Shown in pieces: positions 12,666 through 19,087 of a stretch of 19,087 bases of DNA. The DNA is from an uncultured Bacilli bacterium (GTDB lineage Bacteria; Bacillota_I; Bacilli_A; RF39; UBA660): NCBI GenBank assembly GCA_934101345.1, contig CAKOQV010000016.1, forward strand, positions 1 to 19,087, in the 5' to 3' direction. The notes under the pieces were generated by a model, which worked only from the letters and a program-made list of their open reading frames with translations, was not told the DNA's origin and searched no databases. Position numbers and translations under genes: made by a program. Position 1 is the first letter of the stretch. Every line of letters starts with the position of its first letter.

Positions 12666-13898
12666 ATGGAAATACCATTTGATTATATCTTAATACATAT
12701 AATGATTGATTTAAGAAATAGAAAAATCAAAACAAAAATATTAAAACAAAACTTAGCAAAAATAATAGATAAAATTATTTATGACATAGATATTAGCGAA
12801 AAAGAAAAACTAGAAACTATTAATAATTTTGATTTTGAGTATGAACTAGACACATTTTATAATAACCATATAGAATATTTTGAATTAACCCCAGATAGTA
12901 TTATTCTTGATGATAATGTATCTATAGATGATTTGGAAGATATTTTAGAGAGTAATGACACTGATGAATTAATATTAAATGAAATAGATTCTTTAATAGA
13001 AACAGATATTTCTATTATTGAACTTATGGGTATTAAAATTAGAAAAGATCTTTATAAATGGTTATATTTATCATTAAAAGAAGATGATAAACTATATAGA
13101 GAATTATTACTTGCTAGAACGAGAAAAAATAGTTTACTGGAGAAACAAATAACAAAACAAATTAAGAAACATGTCTTCGTCAGAAGAATATTTCTTATTA
13201 ATTTAGAAAACTTAGAAACTGAAAGTTCATACGATTTATCGTTATATAGTGATAGCATTGCAGAAAATGTTCCTTTAGAAAGAATTCCATTTAATACCCA
13301 AAACGATATATTTGATGAAAGGAATATTTGCTGCAGTCCATTTCAAAGAGCATTATTTTTTAATAGTCCATCATTAATTTATGCAACAAGCTATAAATTA
13401 GGATGTAATTTAAGCAAAATTGTTGATGCAAATTTAGACTACTACAAGGATGATTATAAATTTTATCATAAATATTATTATCTGCTTTGCGAAGAAACAG
13501 AAACACTTCCAGAATGTAAACTAAAGAGTGAATTAGAAGTGGCTCAATATAGACTTATGATGATGCTTGATGGTATGTTTGATAATATGCTATTTATGAA
13601 TGTAGATAATAGCAATATAGAAGATTATGAAGGAAAATACAAATTCAATGAATTAGAGGCACTTTTCTTTATAGATGAAATACTATCTTATGATGATAAA
13701 ATGTATGAATATAAAGATAGTTATGTCATAGAGTATTTTAATATAATAAAGAAAGTATTCATAAAAACATACTATTCACTAACTAAAGATAACAACATTA
13801 TAAGCAAAATAAAAGAAAATAAATTATATAGCATTAATAAAACTAGTTCCAAATATTTTGATGATATATTAAATAGTCCAAGAAGAAGGGTAAAATAA
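12666..13898 (+). CDS. Hypothetical acidic protein, 410 residues
   Basis: I do not recognise this protein. AGGAGG at 12656-12661 precedes ATG 12666, the same AGGAGGTTTTATG arrangement as the unknown gene at 1090. It has no membrane segment or signal peptide. The N-terminal 120 residues are helical and end in an acidic stretch (DSIILDDNVSIDDLEDIL, residues 78-95, then further Glu/Asp). The middle has a basic helix (KQITKQIKKHVFVRR) followed by FLINLENLETESSYDLSLYSD. The C-terminal half has a CC pair (NICCSPFQRALFFNSPSL), many tyrosines and a long helical region. No catalytic motif stands out. It ends in a terminator made of its own last codons. It lies between the endonuclease gene and the division operon, with no evident partner. 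Confidence 0.75.
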   Translation: MEIPFDYILIHIMIDLRNRKIKTKILKQNLAKIIDKIIYDIDISEKEKLETINNFDFEYELDTFYNNHIEYFELTPDSIILDDNVSIDDLEDILESNDTDELILNEIDSLIETDISIIELMGIKIRKDLYKWLYLSLKEDDKLYRELLLARTRKNSLLEKQITKQIKKHVFVRRIFLINLENLETESSYDLSLYSDSIAENVPLERIPFNTQNDIFDERNICCSPFQRALFFNSPSLIYATSYKLGCNLSKIVDANLDYYKDDYKFYHKYYYLLCEETETLPECKLKSELEVAQYRLMMMLDGMFDNMLFMNVDNSNIEDYEGKYKFNELEALFFIDEILSYDDKMYEYKDSYVIEYFNIIKKVFIKTYYSLTKDNNIISKIKENKLYSINKTSSKYFDDILNSPRRRVK

Positions 13899-13909
13899 CT
13901 TCTTCTTTT
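13880..13909 (+). terminator. Terminator after the 12666-13898 gene
   Basis: The stem is AAGAAGAAG (13880-13888) with CTTCTTCTT (13899-13907), a 10-nt loop holding the stop codon, then TT. Confidence 0.7.
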
Positions 13910-13969
13910 ATTATGTTTAATTTATGTCTATATCTCTTTACTTATATATAATAGGTACTACTGGTACAT

Positions 13970-14023
13970 CATTTATAGACAGCAAGGCTATAAATGACTA
14001 TCAAAGACCTAAGGCTTTGATAG
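13970..14023 (-). repeat. Tandem hairpin pair with conserved AGCCT-N-GTCT loops (copy 1)
   Basis: Two perfect 9-bp hairpins stand side by side, one base apart, in the gap before the mraZ promoter. Read on the minus strand, the first is CTATCAAAG-CCTTAGGT-CTTTGATAG (plus 13998-14023) and the second is CATTTATAG-CCTTGCTGT-CTATAAATG (plus 13970-13996). The outer arms differ, but both end in AG/CT and both loops are CCT-N-GT. The same pattern recurs at 18109-18162 on the plus strand. The strand is assigned only by making the loops agree. No U tract follows, so these are not ordinary terminators. The function is unknown. Confidence 0.75.
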
Positions 14024-14069
14024 AAATAAAATATTTTACAGAAAAAAGTGTCAAATTATAAAAAATATA

Positions 14070-14098
14070 TTTACAAACAATAACTCTTATAGTAGAAT
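14070..14098 (+). promoter_or_regulatory. Promoter of the mraZ operon
   Basis: TTTACA (14070-14075), a 17-nt spacer, TAGAAT (14093-14098). The start is predicted near 14105, just before the MraZ boxes. Confidence 0.7.
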
Positions 14099-14110
14099 AT
14101 AATCATAGAG

Positions 14111-14135
14111 TGACATGAAGTGGGAGAAAGTGGGG
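14111..14135 (+). promoter_or_regulatory. MraZ operator (TGGGN direct repeats)
   Basis: TGGGA (14121-14125) and TGGGG (14131-14135) are separated by five bases, the spacing of known MraZ boxes; a degenerate TGACA sits one period upstream at 14111. Written as AAGTGGG repeats, it also resembles the AAAGTGG boxes of mycoplasmas. It lies in the leader, partly over the mraZ binding site. Confidence 0.7.
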
Positions 14136-14141
14136 GATATC

Positions 14142-14582
14142 ATGTTGATTGGAGAATATCATCATAACATTGATGAAAAAGGAAGATTAATTATACCTTC
14201 TAAATTTAGAGAGGACATCGGTAATGAATTTATTGTAACTAGAGGCTTAGATGGTTGTCTATTCGTCTATGCGATGAAAGAATGGAATGCCATCGTGTCT
14301 AAACTTAGAACACTACCATTTACAAAGAAAGATGCTAGAACTTTTAATAGGTTTTTTATGTCTTCTGCTAGTGCACTCGAATTTGACAAACAGGGTAGAA
14401 TCAACATACCATCATCTTTAATTAATTATGCCGGATTACAGAAAGAATGTACGATTATTGGGGTTAATGATCGCCTAGAAATATGGGCTACTGATAAATT
14501 TAATAGTCTTATCGAAGATAACTTATCTGCTATTAGTGATGTAGCGGAAAATCTATTTGAAGGGTTAGATATTGATGCATAA
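14142..14582 (+). CDS. mraZ: Transcriptional regulator MraZ
   Basis: MraZ is a DNA-binding regulator, usually a repressor, of its own division and cell-wall cluster. ATG 14142 gives the canonical start MLIGEYHHNIDEKGRLIIP and a 146-residue protein of normal length; an in-frame ATG at 14115 lies ahead of the operator and would add nine atypical residues. It holds two AbrB-like swapped-hairpin repeats: DEKGRLIIPSKFRE, and in the second half DKQGRINIPSSLINYAG. The GGGGGAT just before the start doubles as operator and binding site, so MraZ binding could also affect translation of the leader region. Its end overlaps rsmH by eight bases. Confidence 0.96.
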   Translation: MLIGEYHHNIDEKGRLIIPSKFREDIGNEFIVTRGLDGCLFVYAMKEWNAIVSKLRTLPFTKKDARTFNRFFMSSASALEFDKQGRINIPSSLINYAGLQKECTIIGVNDRLEIWATDKFNSLIEDNLSAISDVAENLFEGLDIDA

Positions 14583-15495
14583 AACAGTATTACTAAATGA
14601 GGCAATAGATAATCTAAATATAAAAGAAGATGGCATATATGTTGACTGTACATTAGGATTTGGGGGACATAGTGGTTTAATATTAGAAAGAATAAAAAGG
14701 GGCTTTCTTTTCGCCTTTGATCAAGATGATATGGCTTTAGAATATAGCGAAAAGAAGCTAAAAGAAATAGGTAGTAATTTTGAACTTATAAAATCAAATT
14801 TTGCCTATATTAAAGAAGAATTAAATAAAAGAAATATTACAGAAGTAGATGGAATAGTTTTTGACTTAGGGGTATCTTCTCCACAACTAGACATTGCTGA
14901 TCGTGGTTTTAGTTTTCATAAAGATGCTAAACTTGATATGCGAATGGATACTACTAAAGAATTTTCTGCTTATAATGTTGTAAACGAATACTCTTATGAA
15001 GAACTAGTTAGAGTAATAAGAAACTATGGTGAAGAAAAATATGCTACTAGTATAGCCAAAAACATAGTTAAAGATAGAGAATCTAAACCTATTGAAACAA
15101 CATTTGAACTAGTGGATATTATAAAAAAGAGTATGCCATATAAGGCAATGAAAGATAGTCATCCTGCCAGAAGAACATTTCAAGCTATTAGAATTGAAGT
15201 AAATAATGAATTGGAAGTATTAAAAATAGCACTTAAATCAAGTATTGAGCTCCTAAAAGTTGGAGGTAGAGTGTCAGTTATTACTTTCCATTCATTAGAA
15301 GATAGAATTGTAAAGGAAATATTTAATGAATACTCTAAGGTTGATAGTAATTTATCAAAGTTACCATTCATTCCTGAAGAGTATATGCCTAAGTATAAAG
15401 TGGTAGCGAGTATCACTCCTAGTACTGAGGAACTAGAAGAAAACCCTCGTGCTAGATCATCAAGACTTAGAGTAATAGAAAAAATAAAGGACTGA
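14575..15495 (+). CDS. rsmH: 16S rRNA (cytosine-1402-N4)-methyltransferase RsmH
   Basis: RsmH (MraW) N4-methylates C1402 in the 30S P site. The 306-residue protein begins MHKTVLLNEAIDNL and has the SAM-binding motif YVDCTLGFGGHSG. It also has the family motifs VFDLGVSSPQLD, ADRGFSF, HPARRTFQAIRIEVN and ISFHSLED-like VITFHSLEDRIVK, and ends with PRARSSRLRVIEK. All are intact and the length is normal (about 310). ATG 14575 overlaps the mraZ stop, so it is translated by coupling. Confidence 0.97.
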   Translation: MHKTVLLNEAIDNLNIKEDGIYVDCTLGFGGHSGLILERIKRGFLFAFDQDDMALEYSEKKLKEIGSNFELIKSNFAYIKEELNKRNITEVDGIVFDLGVSSPQLDIADRGFSFHKDAKLDMRMDTTKEFSAYNVVNEYSYEELVRVIRNYGEEKYATSIAKNIVKDRESKPIETTFELVDIIKKSMPYKAMKDSHPARRTFQAIRIEVNNELEVLKIALKSSIELLKVGGRVSVITFHSLEDRIVKEIFNEYSKVDSNLSKLPFIPEEYMPKYKVVASITPSTEELEENPRARSSRLRVIEKIKD

Positions 15496-15499
15496 TAAT

Positions 15500-15787
15500 A
15501 TGAAAAAAAAGAAAAAGAAAGGGCTAACTAAGATAGAAAAGTTTTTATATAAAAGTTGTTTAGTTATTATTGCACTTTTGATTTCAGGAATTGTTTTTAC
15601 TAGTGCAACAGTATCTAAGATGAATATAGAACTTCAAAAAATGAATAGTGAAGTAGAAAAACAAGAAGATACCAATCAAAGTCTTGCTATGAAAATCAAT
15701 GAGATGGCATCACTTGAAAATATTCAAACAATCAGTAAAAACTTAGGTCTATCTTATAATAATGAAAATATTAAAACAATAGAGTAA
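15500..15787 (+). CDS. ftsL: Cell division protein FtsL-like
   Basis: This 95-residue bitopic membrane protein has a Lys-rich cytoplasmic start (KKKKKKGLTKIEKF), one membrane helix (LVIIALLISGIVFTSATV, about residues 21-38) and an extracytoplasmic coiled coil (MNIELQKMNSEVEKQEDTN). It ends with IQTISKNLGLSY, similar to the FtsL C-terminal motif. Sequence conservation in FtsL is poor; the call rests on topology and on its place between rsmH and a class B PBP. In this position it links the DivIC/FtsB complex to septal wall synthesis. AAAGGA precedes ATG 15500, four bases after the rsmH stop. Confidence 0.85.
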   Translation: MKKKKKKGLTKIEKFLYKSCLVIIALLISGIVFTSATVSKMNIELQKMNSEVEKQEDTNQSLAMKINEMASLENIQTISKNLGLSYNNENIKTIE

Positions 15788-15797
15788 GGTGATTAGT

Positions 15798-17963
15798 ATG
15801 AAAAAGGAAATTAATAGTAGTAAGTTTAAAGTAAGTAAACCTGTTATTATTGTTACCTTTTTTTTATTTTTGGTATTAATTGTCAGATTATGTTACCTAT
15901 GTATTGTTGACTACAAAGTAGGTAGTTCTACAATTACAGCTTTTATTAAAAGTAGAAATACTACCGAAGAGGTAATAATGCCTAAGCGTGGTACAATATA
16001 TGATACAAATGGCAATATCCTAGCTAATGATGTCATCAGTTATACTCTTGTTGCCTATTTATCTGATACCAGAGTGGATTCTGATGGTAATAAGGATTAT
16101 GTTGAAGATGTCGATGATACTAGTACCAAACTTGCCACAGTTCTTGGGGTAACATCAGATGAAATAAAAACAATATTGGTAAATGGTATTCAAAATAAGA
16201 AATATCAAGTTGAATTTGGAACTATGGGTAAAGGTCTTTCTGAACTTGCTAAGGAAGAAATAGATAAATTAGAACTTCAAGGCATAGACTTTACTAAAGA
16301 TATCAAAAGATACTATCCTAATGGAGATTTTGCTTCATATTTAATTGGCTACACGGTTAATAAAACTGATAAGGATGGTAACAACTGGATTACTGGTGAA
16401 ATGGGTATTGAAGAATACTATAACGATACTTTAAAAGGTAATACAGGTTTTGTTACTTATGAAAAAGATAAATACGGCTACAAGATTGCCAATGGTCGTG
16501 AATATGTAGAACCTGCTGAAGATGGTAATGATATCTATCTAACTATCGATAGTAATATTCAGCTATTTTTACATAATGCTGTAAGAGAGGCTCAGGACTC
16601 TTCTGAGGCCGAATGGGTCCTAATGGCCGCAATGGATGCAAAGACTGGCAAGATTCTAGGCTATTCTAGTACACCAAGTTTCGATCCTAACTTAAGAAAT
16701 ATGACCTCATACATTGATCCCCTTGTAACCCTTACTTACGAGCCAGGTTCAACAATGAAGATATTTAGTTATATGTGTGCTATTGACTCTGGTAACTATG
16801 ATGGAAACACTATATATACTTCAGGTAGTAAAACTTACACCTCAGAAAATGGCGGTAAAGATGTAACAATATCCGACTGGAGAAAAGAAGGATGGGGTAA
16901 TATTACTTACGATCAAGGCTTTGCTCTTTCCTCTAACATAGCGGTCGCCAACATAGTAGAATCAGTAATAACTAAAGAAGATTTAAAAGCTTGCTACGAG
17001 AAATATGGCTTTGGTATTAAGACAGGTTTTACTTTAAAAAGAGAGGAACCAGGTAACATAAATTATAAATATCAAATAGAGGCTGCTACTGCTGGTTATG
17101 GCCAAGGTATAACAACGACACCAATTCAGCATCTTGAAGCTCTAACATCTATTGCTAATAATGGTACTATGTTAAAACCCTTTGTAGTAGACAAAATAAA
17201 AGACTCTGCTACCGGTAAAGTACTTGAACAAAACTCAAAAACAGAAGTTAAAAATATAGCAAACTCTGCTACTATTGAAAAAATGAAACAATTAATGGCT
17301 AGTGTTATAAATGGCGATAATACTAATTCAACTGGTTATGCTTACCATATGGATGGCTATAGCCTAATAGGAAAGACTGGTACTGCCCAAATATTTGATT
17401 ATACCAAAGGCAAATATATGAGTGGTTCATCAGATTACATATATTCATTTTCCGGTATGTTCCCAGAAAACGACCCCGAAATAATACTATATACTGCGAT
17501 TAAAAGACCAAAAGATGGTACCAACTATCTAGCTCCAATGGTAAAAGAAGTAGAACAAAATATTACCAAATATTTAAATATTGAAGAGAAAGATAGCGAA
17601 AAGAAATCATACACAGTAGAATCCTTTTATAACAAGAACGTTTCAGATATTAAGACTTATCTAGAGAATAAAAATATTAAAGTACTTGTAATTGGAGATG
17701 GTACTAAGATTGTTAATCAATATCCTAGTACTAATAATATTATATATGAAGATGATTTAGTAGTACTAAAGACTAATAACTATGATAATAAAATGATTAA
17801 TTTAAATGGTTATTCTTATAAAGAAGCCGATAACATCCTTAGATTAATGGGAGTTAGTTATATACTTGAAGGTAATGGTTATGTGTATGAACAAAGTATA
17901 CCTGAAGGTGAGACTATTACTGATACAGTTACTATTAAACTAAAGAATAAATACATAGAATAG
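15798..17963 (+). CDS. pbpB: Class B penicillin-binding protein with two PASTA domains (division transpeptidase)
   Basis: This 721-residue septal peptidoglycan transpeptidase partners with FtsW and FtsL/DivIB/DivIC. ATG 15798 is chosen for AAGGTGAT upstream. Domains in order: one membrane anchor (about residues 15-38); PBP dimerisation domain (RGTIYDTNGNILA onward); transpeptidase with the acyl-serine motif STMK (Ser318, Lys321), SSN (Ser378-Asn380) and KTG (Lys526); then two C-terminal PASTA repeats (about 605-662 and 663-721). The second PASTA has the NGYSYKEADNILRLMG pattern. PASTA repeats occur on PBP2x, PBP2B and SpoVD. Placement after ftsL argues for the vegetative division enzyme; a SpoVD role in spore cortex cannot be excluded, since the two paralogues sit side by side in Bacillus. 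The gap to ftsL is 10 nt. Confidence 0.93.
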   Translation: MKKEINSSKFKVSKPVIIVTFFLFLVLIVRLCYLCIVDYKVGSSTITAFIKSRNTTEEVIMPKRGTIYDTNGNILANDVISYTLVAYLSDTRVDSDGNKDYVEDVDDTSTKLATVLGVTSDEIKTILVNGIQNKKYQVEFGTMGKGLSELAKEEIDKLELQGIDFTKDIKRYYPNGDFASYLIGYTVNKTDKDGNNWITGEMGIEEYYNDTLKGNTGFVTYEKDKYGYKIANGREYVEPAEDGNDIYLTIDSNIQLFLHNAVREAQDSSEAEWVLMAAMDAKTGKILGYSSTPSFDPNLRNMTSYIDPLVTLTYEPGSTMKIFSYMCAIDSGNYDGNTIYTSGSKTYTSENGGKDVTISDWRKEGWGNITYDQGFALSSNIAVANIVESVITKEDLKACYEKYGFGIKTGFTLKREEPGNINYKYQIEAATAGYGQGITTTPIQHLEALTSIANNGTMLKPFVVDKIKDSATGKVLEQNSKTEVKNIANSATIEKMKQLMASVINGDNTNSTGYAYHMDGYSLIGKTGTAQIFDYTKGKYMSGSSDYIYSFSGMFPENDPEIILYTAIKRPKDGTNYLAPMVKEVEQNITKYLNIEEKDSEKKSYTVESFYNKNVSDIKTYLENKNIKVLVIGDGTKIVNQYPSTNNIIYEDDLVVLKTNNYDNKMINLNGYSYKEADNILRLMGVSYILEGNGYVYEQSIPEGETITDTVTIKLKNKYIE

Positions 17964-17973
17964 AGGTAATTAT

Positions 17974-18078
17974 ATGGATGAAGAAACAAATGAAATATCT
18001 AAAATTTTATATACAATACTAATAATAATTATATGCATTATACTAGGAGTATATCTTGGTAAGTTAATTATGGGTTAA
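17974..18078 (+). CDS. Small single-pass membrane peptide, 34 residues
   Basis: ATG 17974 follows GAGGT at 17963-17967 and lies 10 nt after the PBP stop, so it is the last gene of the division operon. The peptide has an acidic N-terminus (MDEETNEISK) and one long hydrophobic helix (ILYTILIIIICIILGVYLG, residues 11-29), and ends KLIMG. A strong terminator overlaps its stop. Acidic N-terminus and hydrophobic core make it look like a true membrane peptide, not a random frame. Its role is unknown; a modulator of the divisome or PBP is a guess from position alone. Confidence 0.6.
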   Translation: MDEETNEISKILYTILIIIICIILGVYLGKLIMG

Positions 18079-18097
18079 GAAGAGTAATCTTCTTTTT
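18077..18097 (+). terminator. Terminator of the division operon
   Basis: The stem is AAGAAGA (18077-18083) with TCTTCTT (18088-18094), loop GTAA, followed by T. Confidence 0.8.
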
Positions 18098-18108
18098 CTT
18101 TTTATTCT

Positions 18109-18162
18109 CAGTTCGAGCCTGTAGTCTCTCACTGTTAAACAAAGCCTAAGGTCTTTATTTAA
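18109..18162 (+). repeat. Tandem hairpin pair with conserved AGCCT-N-GTCT loops (copy 2)
   Basis: Two adjacent hairpins with no gap. The first is CAGTTCGAG-CCTGTAGT-CTCTCACTG (18109-18134), with a central TC/TC mismatch in the stem. The second is TTAAACAAAG-CCTAAGGT-CTTTATTTAA (18135-18162), with one mismatch in ten pairs. As in copy 1, each stem closes with AG/CT and each loop is CCT-NNN-GT. They lie 12 nt after the division-operon terminator. A T-rich stretch follows but not immediately, so a simple terminator role is doubtful. Confidence 0.7.
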
Positions 18163-18183
18163 AACTATTTTGTTATTTTTTCC

Positions 18184-18215
18184 TTGAAATAATATATGTT
18201 TTATGATAGTATAAT
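18184..18215 (+). promoter_or_regulatory. Possible promoter of the 18239-18793 gene
   Basis: A good TATAAT lies at 18210-18215. The nearest -35 (TTGAAA, 18184-18189) is 20 nt away, longer than ideal. Confidence 0.4.
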
Positions 18216-18238
18216 ACTCATACGAAAGTAGGCAGTTT

Positions 18239-18793
18239 ATGAAAGAATTACCAAATAATGTAATTAGAAATTGTAATGAAAAGAAATTACTTAATTTAAA
18301 GAAAATTGTACTTGATTATATAAAAGAATTTAAACTAGAGGATATTACATGGAAATCTTTAACTAAAGAAAAAATGAGAAAATTTCTTTTTGATAATTAT
18401 TATATCAATGATAATTTTATTACTTGGAATGATAATGATACTATTTTTGGTATGCATTATCTTCAGTGGCATTTATATACCGATAAGTATTTTATAGGTA
18501 CAATAAAAAATAATATTGATAAGGAAACGATTGTTGGATGTATTAGCTATTTTAATTATCATAAAATATATGGTAATGTAAATTATATTAGTACTATAGA
18601 AATTACTTACTTTTATCAAAATATGGGATTATTAAATGAACTGTATAAGAATTTTATTAATGAATTAGATTTTGACAAAGATGTTATGATAACTAATGAA
18701 TCTATGATAGGAAGAGAGTGTCATGTTATAAATAATTTAAAAAAAGCATTAAAGAAAGTTAGATATAATAAAAATGTTATAATAGATGATTAA
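18239..18793 (+). CDS. Possible GNAT-family N-acetyltransferase
   Basis: This 184-residue cytoplasmic protein has weak similarity to the GNAT fold. A central beta hairpin (KETIVGCISYFNYHKIYG) is followed by NYISTIEITYFYQNMGLLNELYKNFI, resembling GNAT motif A with its strand, QxxG turn and acetyl-CoA-binding helix. MITNESMIGRECHVINNLKKAL would be the following strand and helix. The pyrophosphate loop is reduced to QNMGL, shorter than the usual Q/RxxGxG/A, so activity is uncertain. The first 70 residues are helical and unassigned. The binding site before ATG 18239 is weak (AGTAGG). The gene has its own strong terminator. Confidence 0.5.
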   Translation: MKELPNNVIRNCNEKKLLNLKKIVLDYIKEFKLEDITWKSLTKEKMRKFLFDNYYINDNFITWNDNDTIFGMHYLQWHLYTDKYFIGTIKNNIDKETIVGCISYFNYHKIYGNVNYISTIEITYFYQNMGLLNELYKNFINELDFDKDVMITNESMIGRECHVINNLKKALKKVRYNKNVIIDD

Positions 18794-18805
18794 AATATAA
18801 TAATT

Positions 18806-18832
18806 AAAAAGCAAGAACGATTCTTGCTTTTT
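18806..18832. terminator. Strong terminator after the 18239-18793 gene
   Basis: A 12-bp perfect stem, AAAAAGCAAGAA (18806-18817) with TTCTTGCTTTTT (18821-18832), loop CGA. The A and T ends let it work in both directions. Confidence 0.85.
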
Positions 18833-18919
18833 ACATACAATTGTATTGTATATAAAAATCTTATAAACACTTATAAATAAAGACTTTACAAAGATATTAA
18901 AAAAATAGTTATATTTTCC

Positions 18920-18949
18920 TTGACTATAATATTTAAACTAGTATATAAT
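18920..18949 (+). promoter_or_regulatory. Promoter of the transcript at the right edge
   Basis: TTGACT (18920-18925), an 18-nt spacer, TATAAT (18944-18949). The predicted start, about 18956, leaves a leader of about 115 nt before the next full gene. Between the terminator at 18832 and this promoter I see only A/T-rich sequence and a 12-base palindrome, ATACAATTGTAT (18835-18846). Confidence 0.7.
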
Positions 18950-19023
18950 GTTGGCGTGGTTAATACTTATGGTGTTCTCTTCTTTTTCTAGGGTATATTT
19001 ACTTTGGAATGAGAGGTGATTTT

Positions 19024-19068
19024 ATGATAGAAAGTAATTTCTTAACCTTAGGGGGAGGAGGTTATTAG
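19024..19068 (+). CDS. Possible 14-residue leader peptide
   Basis: ATG 19024 follows a good binding site (AGAGGTGAT, ending about four bases before). The product would be MIESNFLTLGGGGY. The four Gly codons double as the AGGAGG binding site for the following gene, whose ATG (19072) is in the same frame after consecutive TAG and TAA stops. This could be a leader used for translational coupling or attenuation, or chance. There is no independent support. Confidence 0.35.
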   Translation: MIESNFLTLGGGGY

Positions 19069-19071
19069 TAA

Positions 19072-19087
19072 ATGGAATTAGTTATAG
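19072..19087 (+). CDS. Start of a gene cut by the window edge
   Basis: ATG 19072 lies 10 bases after a very strong site (GGAGGAGG, 19054-19061). Only MELVI is visible, so no product can be named. It is driven by the 18920-18949 promoter, behind the small leader ORF. Confidence 0.5.

Noticed and set aside
13970..14023. The hairpin pair before mraZ as a transcription terminator of the 12666 gene
   Set aside because: Neither hairpin is followed by a T run on either strand, and that gene already has a terminator at 13880-13909.
18835..18846. The 12-base palindrome ATACAATTGTAT
   Set aside because: It is a single copy in A/T-rich sequence, distant from promoter elements; not enough to call an operator.

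Overview
The window is a strongly A+T-rich stretch of a Gram-positive, low-GC bacterium (Bacillota). Three gene orders point there: spoIVFA-spoIVFB-rplU-prp-rpmA, mraZ-rsmH-ftsL-PASTA-type PBP, and lexA divergent from a small SOS gene. All three are known from Bacillus-like genomes. L27 carries the N-terminal extension cleaved by Prp, a Bacillota trait. TGA is used as a stop (rsmH, the ABC ATPase gene), so this is code 11 and not the Mycoplasma code. A site-2 protease of the SpoIVFB type suggests a spore former or a lineage descended from one. A gut-type, small-genome Bacillota lineage is my inference; no marker here fixes the genus.

Layout. Positions 1-340 hold a broken RhuM-family gene, a mobile-element remnant. 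464-790 is csaA. 838-996 is a free-standing RNA of two tandem H-type pseudoknots with its own promoter and terminator. 1090-2187 is an unrecognised protein. 2319-3195 is a frameshifted methyltransferase, followed by the overlapping alkylation-repair pair ogt-tag (3236-4316) and a short collagen-like protein (4374-4940). 5050-6687 is an AbrB-type regulator overlapping an ABC-2 exporter. 6717-7622 is lexA with a divergent 43-residue membrane protein, each promoter overlapped by a LexA-box-like site. 7683-8922 holds two proteins of unknown role. 9035-11453 is spoIVFA-spoIVFB followed by the L21 leader and rplU-prp-rpmA. 11519-11673 carries tRNA-Ala and tRNA-Pro. 11803-12540 (minus) is an MvaI/BcnI-type restriction endonuclease with no methyltransferase beside it. 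12666-13898 is a large acidic protein of unknown function. 14142-18078 is the division operon mraZ-rsmH-ftsL-pbpB plus a 34-residue membrane peptide. 18239-18793 is a possible acetyltransferase, and the right edge starts a new transcript with a leader ORF.

Two structured elements stand out and match no family I recognise. The first is the tandem-pseudoknot RNA at 838-996: its two copies share stem 1 and loop 3 but change four of five stem-2 pairs in a compensatory way. The second is a set of four hairpins in two tandem pairs (13970-14023 on minus, 18109-18162 on plus), one on each side of the division operon. Their outer arms are unrelated in sequence, but every loop region reads AGCCT-N3/4-GTCT.

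Several promoters here have a TGn extended -10 (csaA, the pseudoknot RNA, ogt, the endonuclease gene, the 8539 gene), often with a poor -35.
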